DNA from: Desulfurococcales archaeon
GTDB taxonomy: Archaea; Thermoproteota; Thermoprotei_A; Sulfolobales; Desulfurococcaceae
Reading direction: 5' to 3'
DNA: 7,003 nucleotides
Assembly (NCBI GenBank): GCA_027064845.1
Contig: JAMOPC010000278.1
Span: 1 to 7,003 of the forward strand
Shown: one piece after another, positions 1 through 6,790 of the stretch
How the letters are laid out: every line of letters begins with the position of its first letter
Position numbering within the stretch: the stretch's first letter is position 1
Program-made: the position numbers and the translations under genes
Notes under the pieces: generated by a model
What the model saw: only the letters and a program-made list of their open reading frames with translations
Told to the model about the DNA's origin: nothing
Database searches by the model: none

Positions 1-3000
1 TCAACAATATCTATATCCAACACTATACTGAGCTCTAGGTCGCCGGTTAGCTTTACTAGGAATTCTCCTCTCAAAACCTTGTAGGGCTTCATCTGGCTAG
101 CTATAAACCTCCTAAATATCAGATCATATACCTTGAAGTGTAGCCATGTGAGAGGTATAACCGGCGAGATCAGCCCTTCTACAATAGCTTTCTCCAAGTC
201 CTCTCGGTCAAGCGGGTGTACAGGACGTATGGCTTCATGTGCTCCCTTCGAACCCCAGTGATTAGGCCTGAATAGTTTACTTAGTCCTTTTTCTTCGACA
301 TATTTGGAAGCAATACCGATACCAGTTGATGAAACATAGTGTGAATCAGTTCTATGATAAGTTATGAGGCCTGACTCGAAGAGTTCCTGTGCGATCTTCA
401 TAGTTAAAGCAGATGGAATACCTATTCTTGAAGCATCAAACAATAGTTCATCAGTAGTATATGGTGGAGCTGGCTTAACTTCTTCTATGAACAACTTCTT
501 TTTCTTCAAAACAATTGTTTTTAGTGATTTAAGTTTTTCATATAAGTCTTTATCCTTATGGTCTATACACGCACTTATCTTGAGAGGTATCTGTCCAGTC
601 TTAATAATGATCTTTCTGCACTTATTAGCTAAGTATTCATTATAGGAATTAATGATCCATCCCAGAACAGGTGTTTGTACACGTCCAGCCCCATACCATT
701 TCTTACCATATATTCTCCATAGTTCTTGACTCAGACTGAAGCCTATTAACCGATCCATTACACGCCTATATATCTCGGCCTCAACAAGCTTTAGATTAAT
801 GCTCCTCTTATTATTGAGAGCTTTCATGAACTCAGAAACAGTTATTTCGTGAAGCTCTATTCTCCAGATCTTATCTACGAAGCTCTTAATAACTAAGTAT
901 ACATCATAAGCTATTTTCTCCCCCTCAATATCTGGGTCGGTAGCTATGTATACTTCATCAGCTTCTTGAGCTAACTTTCTCAAAACATTCACTACTTCAT
1001 AAGAATCAATAAAGCTGCCGCTTCCACATCTGGGGCATTTCTCTCCATATGTAAATTGATGGCCACATACCCTGCAACGCTTGATCGTTGTATATACAGG
1101 CGACACTTTATATTCATTAATAATTATTCCATGATACCCAGCACTAGGATCAGTTGTTAAGTCGAATAAGTGGCCACGAGTAGCAACAATGTTTAAGTGT
1201 ATAACCTCATTCTCCTTAACAAATGGTATCTCATATACACTTGTACTACCAATTTTCCTCCTCACAGGCTTACCGAAGAAACGAGCTATGGTTTTTGCCT
1301 TGGTTGGTGATTCAACTACTATTAATACGTTCCTATAGTTTATGAATCCCCTGTTTTTCTTCTTCCTGCTTTCATTAATTAGTTTCCTCTCCAAGGATAA
1401 GTCTATTCTCTCTAGAGGAGCGAATACTAAGTCTTTGTTAAACATATTCATTTTCTTATTTAATCCTGTAACGAGATTCTCTAATACCTTATCTTCAACG
1501 ATGATTGATAATCCATGAGTCATTCTTCCTAGATATAGTCTACTACACCTACCACTAGCTTGTATATATGTCATTACATCTGGTATTATGGCTACATATT
1601 TGTCTTTGTTCTTATAGAGAGTTATCGTATTCATATTAATGACTCCGAGTTTATCCAAATACTTTTTCGTGTCCTCAAGAACTTCGTTATAATACGTTAA
1701 GAGTTCATTGTATATTTTCTCTATCTTAGGATTATTGATGTCATTAACCGTGAGTTTCCCCTTCAACAACATGGATAATATTCTTAATTCACTACTATTA
1801 AGTGTGAATACTAGTTTCCGAACATTATTTGCTTTAACACGATAAGAATTATCCCCAGCGGTCTCAGCTAGTAATAACAGTACCCTAATTATCATATTCG
1901 GACTAGCTAGGAACGAGTCTAGATCAATTGTGAAAACAGGTGTACCAATGAATACAACGTATTTTATTGTTTCAGGAGCGTCAATTCCCCTAACACTAAC
2001 ACCATAATAGCTCGAACTACCGATCAATAAATCATATTCTCCATCAACAAATTTCTTAATAGTGCTAGGCTTAGCCTCCGCTACACGGTATTTCTTCTCA
2101 ATCAGCTTATTAACCATATTTTCAAGTATTCTCTTTAAATTATTCTTCAACGGATGCCTTGGACTAAGCAGGATTAATCCGCCAGGACCCAGCTGATCTA
2201 TTACATTAATTATTGGTTCAAGACAAGAATCCTCATCAGTATCGATCAACAAGTATGAGTCCGTAATGTTCCTACCATAAATAGATATGCCAGAAACATC
2301 TATTCTTAACAAATCCCTCATAACCTTAGCATATACTCCACGCATTCTACCAGTAGCAGAAGCTATTACTACTTGTTTTTTACCATGAGAACTAAGCATT
2401 TCATCGATTTCATTTTCTATTTCTATAAGCTCTTCAATGTATTTCTTGTAATCATCCTCTTTATTAAGTGAGCGAGCAAGCATAAGTTTCCATATAAGAG
2501 TATTTCTACGCTTTGCCTTTTCAATTAATTCTTCCGAAAACCCGAGAAGTTTCATTAATCTAAGAATATTCTTAGAGCTCTTGAGCAGAGAATCAACATC
2601 ATCTATTATTATCAGATCTATGTCTAGCCTGGATAGTACATCATATCTCCTATTCATGAAGTGATTAGTTAAAACCAATACGTCGAAATCATTATTCCTT
2701 ATCTTTTCAAGAACTTCTTCTTTCCTCTTCTTACTTAAGCCTGAGTCATAAAAGACTATTCTTAGCTCAGCACCAATACTATTAACAGCACTCAGTAGTC
2801 TCTGGTAGATCTGTTTAGCCAATGCCCTAGTTGGTGCAAGGAAAAGTGTTTTCTTCCCAAAATACCTGGCAGAGTACAAGGCATAAACGATCAAGAGAGT
2901 TGTCTTACCCATACCAGTCGGGGCAACAATGACTGTATTCTCCCCATTCAGTAGTCTCTTAACCCATGTAACCTGAGCCCCCCATGGTTTTAAACCATTA

Positions 3001-3206
3001 GTTGCTTTACTGAAGAACTCCTCAAAATCCCTAAGATCATTTAATAACTCGTTATATAGTGAAACCGCATTCAAAACACCTCCATCATATAGGCTACACT
3101 TACTACAAGCCCCGAATTCATATAACTCCTTAGCGAAAGCATCACCTCTACAAACAGGACATAAATTCTTATAAATAGGATCAAGTACTTTCTCCAACAA
3201 TAACAC
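1..3206 (-). CDS. rgy: Reverse gyrase, C-terminus cut by the window edge
   Basis: ATP-dependent type IA topoisomerase that introduces positive supercoils, in which a SF2 helicase-like half is fused to a topoisomerase half. The frame is open with no stop for about 1068 codons. Numbering from GTG 3206, I read an N-terminal zinc finger (C16, C19, C34, C37), Walker A APTGMGKTT (95-103), a DDVD box (202-205), SATGR (283-287), motif VI QASGRCSR (from 549), Toprim start VVESPTKAKT (around 630), a second zinc finger (C711, C714, C724, C727), the Toprim acidic motif TDPDIEGE (D757, D759, E761) and the catalytic tyrosine in ITYHRTDS (Y950, bases 357-359). Family members usually have about 1150-1250 residues, so roughly the last 100-180 are missing. 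The start is uncertain: ATG 3272 is in frame but lies upstream of, or at, the predicted transcription starts. GGGTG at 3205-3209 would best serve TTG 3200 or TTG 3197, while GTG 3206 overlaps it. Divergent from alba. Confidence 0.97.
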   Translation of the reverse strand, partial: MLLLEKVLDPIYKNLCPVCRGDAFAKELYEFGACSKCSLYDGGVLNAVSLYNELLNDLRDFEEFFSKATNGLKPWGAQVTWVKRLLNGENTVIVAPTGMGKTTLLIVYALYSARYFGKKTLFLAPTRALAKQIYQRLLSAVNSIGAELRIVFYDSGLSKKRKEEVLEKIRNNDFDVLVLTNHFMNRRYDVLSRLDIDLIIIDDVDSLLKSSKNILRLMKLLGFSEELIEKAKRRNTLIWKLMLARSLNKEDDYKKYIEELIEIENEIDEMLSSHGKKQVVIASATGRMRGVYAKVMRDLLRIDVSGISIYGRNITDSYLLIDTDEDSCLEPIINVIDQLGPGGLILLSPRHPLKNNLKRILENMVNKLIEKKYRVAEAKPSTIKKFVDGEYDLLIGSSSYYGVSVRGIDAPETIKYVVFIGTPVFTIDLDSFLASPNMIIRVLLLLAETAGDNSYRVKANNVRKLVFTLNSSELRILSMLLKGKLTVNDINNPKIEKIYNELLTYYNEVLEDTKKYLDKLGVINMNTITLYKNKDKYVAIIPDVMTYIQASGRCSRLYLGRMTHGLSIIVEDKVLENLVTGLNKKMNMFNKDLVFAPLERIDLSLERKLINESRKKKNRGFINYRNVLIVVESPTKAKTIARFFGKPVRRKIGSTSVYEIPFVKENEVIHLNIVATRGHLFDLTTDPSAGYHGIIINEYKVSPVYTTIKRCRVCGHQFTYGEKCPRCGSGSFIDSYEVVNVLRKLAQEADEVYIATDPDIEGEKIAYDVYLVIKSFVDKIWRIELHEITVSEFMKALNNKRSINLKLVEAEIYRRVMDRLIGFSLSQELWRIYGKKWYGAGRVQTPVLGWIINSYNEYLANKCRKIIIKTGQIPLKISACIDHKDKDLYEKLKSLKTIVLKKKKLFIEEVKPAPPYTTDELLFDASRIGIPSALTMKIAQELFESGLITYHRTDSHYVSSTGIGIASKYVEEKGLSKLFRPNHWGSKGAHEAIRPVHPLDREDLEKAIVEGLISPVIPLTWLHFKVYDLIFRRFIASQMKPYKVLRGEFLVKLTGDLELSIVLDIDIV

Positions 3207-3236
3207 ACCCGTTGAAAGAATCCTTTTAGGAATAAT

Positions 3237-3245
3237 CTTTAAAAG
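3237..3245 (-). promoter_or_regulatory. Candidate TATA box for reverse gyrase
   Basis: On the minus strand this reads CTTTTAAAG, a good archaeal box A. Transcription about 26 bases downstream would begin near 3214. That gives a very short leader holding GGGTG (3205-3209) in front of the TTG codons at 3200 and 3197. A second minus-strand candidate, CTATAAAAG (3288-3296), is the reverse complement of the alba box and would give a leader of around 60 bases. Neither has been tested; the assignment rests on sequence fit and spacing. Confidence 0.45.
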
Positions 3246-3287
3246 AAAAAGACTCTTTAACACCGTTTTCATACGATGAGGGAAAAA

Positions 3288-3295
3288 CTTTTATA
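3288..3295 (+). promoter_or_regulatory. TATA box of alba
   Basis: CTTTTATA preceded by an A-run (3283-3287) matches the crenarchaeal box A, with a purine-rich BRE-like flank. The predicted transcription start is near 3316-3320, giving a leader of roughly 35-40 bases before the alba ATG. A weaker AT-rich stretch at 3304-3312 is an alternative. Confidence 0.55.
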
Positions 3296-3343
3296 GACAT
3301 AAACATAATTTAAGAAGACCCAGACAAAACAATAAACAAAACT

Positions 3344-3349
3344 AGGTGA
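3344..3349 (+). promoter_or_regulatory. Ribosome-binding site of alba
   Basis: AGGTGA matches the anti-Shine-Dalgarno end of archaeal 16S rRNA and lies 6 bases before the ATG at 3356. It supports that start and implies a leadered mRNA. The same GGTG core precedes two other genes in the window (minus strand at 4399-4402 and 6782-6785). Confidence 0.7.
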
Positions 3350-3355
3350 ACAGAA

Positions 3356-3652
3356 ATGGCCGAGGCACAACCACAAGCTGCAAACACCGTATTAGTAGGT
3401 AAAAAACCCGTAATGAACTATGTAATCGCAGTATTAACACTAATACACCAGGGCGTAAAAGAGATCGTAGTAAAGGCTAGAGGCAGAGCAATCAGCAAAG
3501 CCGTAGACACAGTAGAAATAGTCAGAAACAGGTTCCTACCAGGCAAGGTAGAAATCGAGGACATCAACATCGGTAGCCAAACAGTAACCAACCCCGCTGG
3601 ACGCGAAACCAGAGTAAGCACCATCGAGATAAAATTAAAAGTAAAGGAGTAA
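3356..3652 (+). CDS. alba: DNA/RNA-binding chromatin protein Alba
   Basis: Small dimeric archaeal chromatin protein that coats DNA and also binds RNA. Its DNA affinity in Sulfolobus is reported to be tuned by acetylation of a lysine at position 16. The 98-residue length is normal for the family, and the sequence closely follows Sulfolobus Sso10b as I recall it. The loop VGKKPVMNY carries K16 and K17 at the same numbers as in Sso10b. KARGRAISKAVD gives the basic R42 and R44, RNRFLP gives F60 of the dimer-dimer contact, and the C-terminal hairpin with STIEI is present. The N-terminal tail (residues 2-11) is Ala/Gln-rich, as is common. The gene is single, with its own TATA box and ribosome-binding site and a terminator just behind it, so it is probably a strong monocistronic unit. 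It is divergent from reverse gyrase. The start is firm because of the ATG, the well-spaced AGGTGA and the match to family length. Confidence 0.97.
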   Translation: MAEAQPQAANTVLVGKKPVMNYVIAVLTLIHQGVKEIVVKARGRAISKAVDTVEIVRNRFLPGKVEIEDINIGSQTVTNPAGRETRVSTIEIKLKVKE

Positions 3653-3685
3653 ACAAATAATAATACATCGTAACTACTAAAATAA

Positions 3686-3702
3686 CAAAAATAGGTTTTT
3701 CT
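3686..3702. terminator. Symmetric A-run/T-run, probable two-way terminator
   Basis: The stretch reads CAAAAATAGGTTTTTCT. On the plus strand the T-run at 3696-3700 lies 43 bases after the alba stop. On the minus strand the T-run at 3687-3691 lies about 40 bases after the stop of the winged-helix gene. Archaeal RNA polymerase terminates at such U-runs without needing a stem, so one short element could end both convergent transcripts. Inference from sequence and placement only. Confidence 0.5.
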
Positions 3703-3732
3703 AAAACACCCACACCACATCGAAGAAACAGA

Positions 3733-4041
3733 TCAACATTTACGCCTTCTCAAACACACATAGCTCTTAACAATCTCTTCTAAATATGTTTTAAGACCAA
3801 CACATTCAAAACTAACCTGATCCCTCGGCTCTAGCAGCCCTATCCTCTTAAATCTCCTAATAATATTAATAACTATCTTCCTACTAAGACAGAGCTCACG
3901 AATCAAGTAATCAATAGCTTCACCAATGTTCCAAACCCTTCCCCCTTCCCATCCACAAAGTAGGTAATAGGCTACAAGCTCTCTCTTCTTCAACAATCTA
4001 CTCCATCGAGAAATGCATTGCTCTTCTAAAGACTTACTCAT
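3733..4041 (-). CDS. Putative winged-helix DNA-binding protein, 102 residues
   Basis: I do not recognise a named family, but the pattern suggests a winged helix-turn-helix domain. There is a basic first helix (about 12-29, with RWSRLLKKRE), a middle helix (38-50, NIGEAIDYLIREL), and a recognition-like helix (52-68, LSRKIVINIIRRFKRIG) followed by LLE and a short wing-like segment. The C-terminus is basic, ending LRRRKC. No ligand-binding domain follows, so it is likely a small regulator or architectural protein. I chose the ATG at 4041 because it overlaps the upstream stop as ATGAGTAA, typical of translational coupling; a longer frame from ATG 4080 would overlap the neighbour by 47 bases. Four cysteines (residues 10, 29, 51, 80), plus two more near the C-terminus (96, 102), are notable for a hyperthermophile, but they do not form CxxC pairs. 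It may regulate its own operon or neighbours; nothing shows a target. Confidence 0.7.
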   Translation of the reverse strand: MSKSLEEQCISRWSRLLKKRELVAYYLLCGWEGGRVWNIGEAIDYLIRELCLSRKIVINIIRRFKRIGLLEPRDQVSFECVGLKTYLEEIVKSYVCLRRRKC

Positions 4042-4390
4042 AGCTATTACCAGATTCCTGCTCCTCCTCGAAGAGCTCAATTACAATCCTTGCTTTAACC
4101 TCGTTCTTACTGAAAGGCGGGGGAGACTCGCCTAGATCTATTGCTAGAACAACCGGATTGCCCAGACTATCCTTGAAACGTATTTCAGCAACATATCTCC
4201 TCTTAGGACCCTCTTGTAAACTCTTCATCAAAGTATCCATTATCCTAGTTATAGCCATTTGGAAAGAAATAGGACTAGACAAGTCCTCAGGCTTCAAAAC
4301 GAGGTGCTGAGCACCGCTCAATACCTGTCCGATCTTAGCTTTAGCTTCAAATACTCTTAAAACCTTGAATCCATGCTCTTCCTCACTCAT
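4034..4390 (-). CDS. Unknown protein, 118 residues, coupled to winged-helix gene
   Basis: Family not recognised. The predicted fold is mixed alpha/beta with no membrane segment and no signal peptide. An N-terminal strand region (FKVLRVFEAKAKIG, 8-21) leads to a long helix (about 39-59, SPISFQMAITRIMDTLMKSL). A beta hairpin follows (RRYVAEIRFKDSLGNPVVLAIDLG, 64-87), then a PPP turn (90-92) and a last strand (KARIVIELFEEE, 99-110) with an acidic tail. There is no obvious catalytic or metal-binding motif. It is the first gene of a two-gene unit with the winged-helix gene, overlapping it by 8 bases, so the two products are probably made in proportion and may act together. The ATG at 4390 is supported by GGTG 8 bases upstream and a TATA-like box at 4425-4433. 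Confidence 0.8.
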   Translation of the reverse strand: MSEEEHGFKVLRVFEAKAKIGQVLSGAQHLVLKPEDLSSPISFQMAITRIMDTLMKSLQEGPKRRYVAEIRFKDSLGNPVVLAIDLGESPPPFSKNEVKARIVIELFEEEQESGNSYE

Positions 4391-4398
4391 ATTGGAAA

Positions 4399-4402
4399 CA
4401 CC
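4399..4402 (-). promoter_or_regulatory. Ribosome-binding site of the 118-residue protein
   Basis: On the minus strand GGTG lies 8 bases before the ATG at 4390. It uses the same core as the sites before alba and XPB and supports this start. Confidence 0.5.
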
Positions 4403-4424
4403 AAATAACCCTCATTCATAATCG

Positions 4425-4433
4425 TAATATTTA
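4425..4433. promoter_or_regulatory. Shared TATA-like element between divergent genes
   Basis: TAATATTTA reads as a box A on either strand (TAAATATTA on minus). For the plus-strand gene, transcription about 26 bases away would start near 4455, only a few bases before the GTG at 4461, so a nearly leaderless mRNA. For the minus operon it would start near 4403, just before GGTG (4399-4402). The whole divergent gap is 70 bases, so the two promoters must overlap. Positions are predicted, not mapped. Confidence 0.4.
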
Positions 4434-4460
4434 GAAATACCTTAATACAGGTTATTAACC

Positions 4461-5135
4461 GTGCCCAGGATAAGAAAAGAAACAATACTGCTAGAACCAT
4501 ATAATCTAAGATATGAGGAATTAAAAGAAGTTCTAAAAATATTTGAAAAACAAGGCTATGAATACATTATTCTAACAACAAAACCAAGCTATGGATTAAT
4601 AAGAATAAACAACACCACAGTACTTCAAGCAATAGCCCCAAACACAATAGTTTTAGAAGAAAAAATATTGAAACACCTAGTTGAGAAAATACCTCATATA
4701 AAACACTTTGTCTTAGCAAAAGATACTTGGCTAGACACGAGAGAAATACTCGTCAAAGACTTATTGAAAATAATCAACCTACTAGACAGCCTTGACGAAG
4801 AAACCAAAATAAATAAATATGTTATAAGAACACGTAAGCTGGAAACAAGTATTGATGACTACATAATATTAGATTATATTAACACTCCTCTCTACTGGCT
4901 GGTTCCTAGAAAGCATTACTTAGACGCTCTTTACAAGAAAGCTGTTGAAAAAATGATTAATGAGAAAAAGAAGGGTAGAATTGTTCTGGGCTATATTGTC
5001 TCTAACAATGAGTACATACCATATCTAGTCTTAACTTCTAGGAATAATCAGAAAACCATAGAAGCTGTTCTAGTAGAGGGTGATGAGTTACTAAGAAGAA
5101 TCATTTTCTGGTCATTAATAGATATCTTGGTCTAG
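4461..5135 (+). CDS. Unknown protein, 224 residues, GTG start
   Basis: I do not recognise this protein. It looks soluble, with alternating helices and strands and abundant Lys, Glu and Ile as is usual in hyperthermophiles. The N-terminus (PYNLRYEELKEVLKIFEKQG, 13-32) suggests a helix followed by strand YEYIILTT. A middle part is rich in charged helices (about 66-115). The C-terminal third (173-224) is mostly hydrophobic strands and a final hydrophobic stretch (RRIIFWSLIDILV), too short and too late for a confident membrane anchor. There are no cysteines and no visible catalytic motif. The GTG start has no strong Shine-Dalgarno sequence (a weak AGGT at 4449-4452), which fits a leaderless mRNA from the box at 4425-4433. 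The isoleucine codons shift from mostly ATA in the first 400 bases to a mix with more ATT later. The end shares CTAG with the XPB stop. Confidence 0.8.
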   Translation: MPRIRKETILLEPYNLRYEELKEVLKIFEKQGYEYIILTTKPSYGLIRINNTTVLQAIAPNTIVLEEKILKHLVEKIPHIKHFVLAKDTWLDTREILVKDLLKIINLLDSLDEETKINKYVIRTRKLETSIDDYIILDYINTPLYWLVPRKHYLDALYKKAVEKMINEKKKGRIVLGYIVSNNEYIPYLVLTSRNNQKTIEAVLVEGDELLRRIIFWSLIDILV

Positions 5136-6775
5136 TTGACAAACTCGTCTAGATCCATTCTCTTCCTCTTCCTAGCCAAATACTCTTCAGGTGTTTTCTC
5201 CAAGACTATCTCGTACAGCTTAGCCTCAACACCTCCTGGCTTGGGCCTTAGAATCCTTCCCAGTCTCTGGATAAATTGTCTACGAGAACCTGTTCCAGAC
5301 ACTATTATCCCCACTGTAGCATCTGGTATGTCTAGTCCTTCATCACCTACAGTTGTGACTACAAGTATTCCTTTATCAATAGACCTGAACTCCTCCAGGA
5401 TCCTTTTCCTCTTCTCAGCCGGTATCTCCCCTATCAACAAATATGCGTTAAGCCTCTTAGCAAGTTCTTTGGCCTGCTCCACATACTGTGTAAAGATTAT
5501 TATCTTGTTCCCCTTCTCTAGCTCTTTAGATGCTATTTCAACAGCTTTATCAATCTTGGCTCTTGATTTCGCGAGAAGCATTTTCATCTGACTATGGATC
5601 CGTAAAGCCATTTTAGCTCTCTCATTACCCGTTAGTGCGAGTTTTAATACTTCATTAAAACTCCGTCCCCCGCTTAATACCCTATATGTTTGCCTAAGCT
5701 TCTCAAACTCTCTCCTCTCATCACTTCTAAGCCCGACCTTAATTGTTACAACACGATACCTAGCTAAGTACCCTTGGCTAGAGAGCTCGGCTGCTGTTTT
5801 ATGATAAACTATTCCGCCAAGCAGGGGGAAGAGTTCTTCGTGCTTACCATCTTCTCTAACAGGTGTAGCGGATAATCCTATACGATACCTCGCTATACTG
5901 TGTAACGCGATGTATTTGAACTTATCAGCTGGTAAGTGATGTACTTCATCAACTATGAGTAAGTCAAAGAAAGGAGATATCTCTCTAATATTCCTATAAC
6001 CACTCTGATAAGTAGTAATAGTAATAGGGGCTAACCTCTTCTCCCCACTATAGATCAAACCAACTATTCCTGGCTCTGCGCTCGTATACCTGTATATTTG
6101 TTCCTTCCACTGAAACATCTGCTCCCTAGTATATGTTATGATCAATGTTCTCTTATTCAAACTAGTAATAACAGCTATACCAATCAATGTTTTCCCAGAA
6201 CCTGTCGGCAGAGCGATTATTCCACGATAATTATTCTTTTTCAAAGCCTCTAATGCTTCCTCCTGGTAAGGTCTGAGAACAACGTTTTTCAATTCAATAC
6301 TGTATGGAAGATTCTTCTCCTTAACTAAGCCTTGTTCATCCACTATACCAAGACCACGCGTTTCGAAATACGTGACTACATCCCATAACTTATAAGGGAT
6401 AATCCTATAGAGCACTTCTTCACCAACAACTCCCTGGTATCTAGAACCAATGTTTTTAAGAAAAGACCTGAACTCGCTATCAAGTATTATCCGGGGCACA
6501 TAGAGTTTAACATAACCACTCCTATTATCCCATTCAAGCCTAACACTTACCCTCTCATACATCTTCTTAAGCTCATCAACATCCTCAACAACAAGCCCTA
6601 ACTCTTCTGCTAGAGATAATACGTCTTCAAAACCATAACCATTCTTCAAGGCTTTCTCAATATTAAACAAGAATACAGGTCCACTTCCTCTCTCATAACC
6701 ATTATAATCAGCTATTTTCATTACTTCTCTGAACTCATCCTTATCAAGCCATCTCTTAGCCTTGATCACTACCAA
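5132..6775 (-). CDS. xpb: XPB/Rad25 family DNA helicase (SF2)
   Basis: ATP-dependent 3'-5' DNA helicase related to eukaryotic XPB, presumed to act in DNA repair; in archaea it often works with the nuclease Bax1. At 547 residues it is longer than the roughly 440-480 I recall for Sulfolobus XPBs. The extra length is N-terminal: residues 1-160 hold a helical segment and a strand-rich region where the damage-recognition domain lies. Helicase motifs are complete: RPYQ (168-171), Walker A LPTGSGKT (189-196), DEVHH (276-280), SAT (302-304), the XPB-specific RED motif (R307-E308-D309), a basic thumb-like insert (about 355-410), IIIFTQY (425-431), TTVGDEGLDIP (474-484) and motif VI QRLGRILRP (503-511). 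The basic C-terminus is KRKRMDLDEFVN. The start is TTG, supported by GGTG 6 bases upstream; GTG at 6769 is an alternative. It follows another gene by 15 bases with no visible promoter between, so it is probably co-transcribed. Confidence 0.93.
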   Translation of the reverse strand: MVVIKAKRWLDKDEFREVMKIADYNGYERGSGPVFLFNIEKALKNGYGFEDVLSLAEELGLVVEDVDELKKMYERVSVRLEWDNRSGYVKLYVPRIILDSEFRSFLKNIGSRYQGVVGEEVLYRIIPYKLWDVVTYFETRGLGIVDEQGLVKEKNLPYSIELKNVVLRPYQEEALEALKKNNYRGIIALPTGSGKTLIGIAVITSLNKRTLIITYTREQMFQWKEQIYRYTSAEPGIVGLIYSGEKRLAPITITTYQSGYRNIREISPFFDLLIVDEVHHLPADKFKYIALHSIARYRIGLSATPVREDGKHEELFPLLGGIVYHKTAAELSSQGYLARYRVVTIKVGLRSDERREFEKLRQTYRVLSGGRSFNEVLKLALTGNERAKMALRIHSQMKMLLAKSRAKIDKAVEIASKELEKGNKIIIFTQYVEQAKELAKRLNAYLLIGEIPAEKRKRILEEFRSIDKGILVVTTVGDEGLDIPDATVGIIVSGTGSRRQFIQRLGRILRPKPGGVEAKLYEIVLEKTPEEYLARKRKRMDLDEFVN

Positions 6776-6781
6776 TTAATA

Positions 6782-6785
6782 CACC
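6782..6785 (-). promoter_or_regulatory. Ribosome-binding site that sets the TTG start of XPB
   Basis: GGTG on the minus strand lies 6 bases before TTG 6775 and sits in the 15-base gap after the upstream gene's stop. The spacing matches the alba site, which favours TTG over the GTG at 6769. Confidence 0.6.
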
Positions 6786-6790
6786 TTTAA

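Noticed and set aside
364..645. Plus-strand open frame of 93 codons
   Set aside because: It lies antisense inside the topoisomerase half of reverse gyrase, which shows unmistakable motifs in the minus frame; the plus product has low-complexity Ser/Phe runs and no family resemblance.
1..3206. Possible frameshift or split reverse gyrase, as seen in some Crenarchaeota-related lineages
   Set aside because: Motif positions from the N-terminal zinc finger to the catalytic tyrosine all fall in one frame (for example, Walker A, Toprim and Y950 codons are multiples of three apart), so the gene is intact within the window.
3418..3720. Minus-strand open frame of 100 codons over alba
   Set aside because: Antisense to alba, whose plus-strand product matches the family along its whole length. 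The minus product is an artefact of codon composition.
4042..4080. Longer start (ATG 4080) for the winged-helix gene
   Set aside because: It would overlap the upstream gene by 47 bases; the internal ATG 4041 gives the usual coupled ATGAGTAA overlap.
3733..4390. Two-gene unit as a toxin-antitoxin pair
   Set aside because: Size, overlap and a DNA-binding second gene fit superficially, but the first protein shows no toxin motif (no PIN acidic residues, no RelE-like or HEPN pattern), so I do not claim it.
5136..5591. Plus-strand open frame of 151 codons
   Set aside because: Antisense to the C-terminal helicase domain of XPB; Ser/Leu-rich without motif, and no promoter or ribosome-binding site seen.
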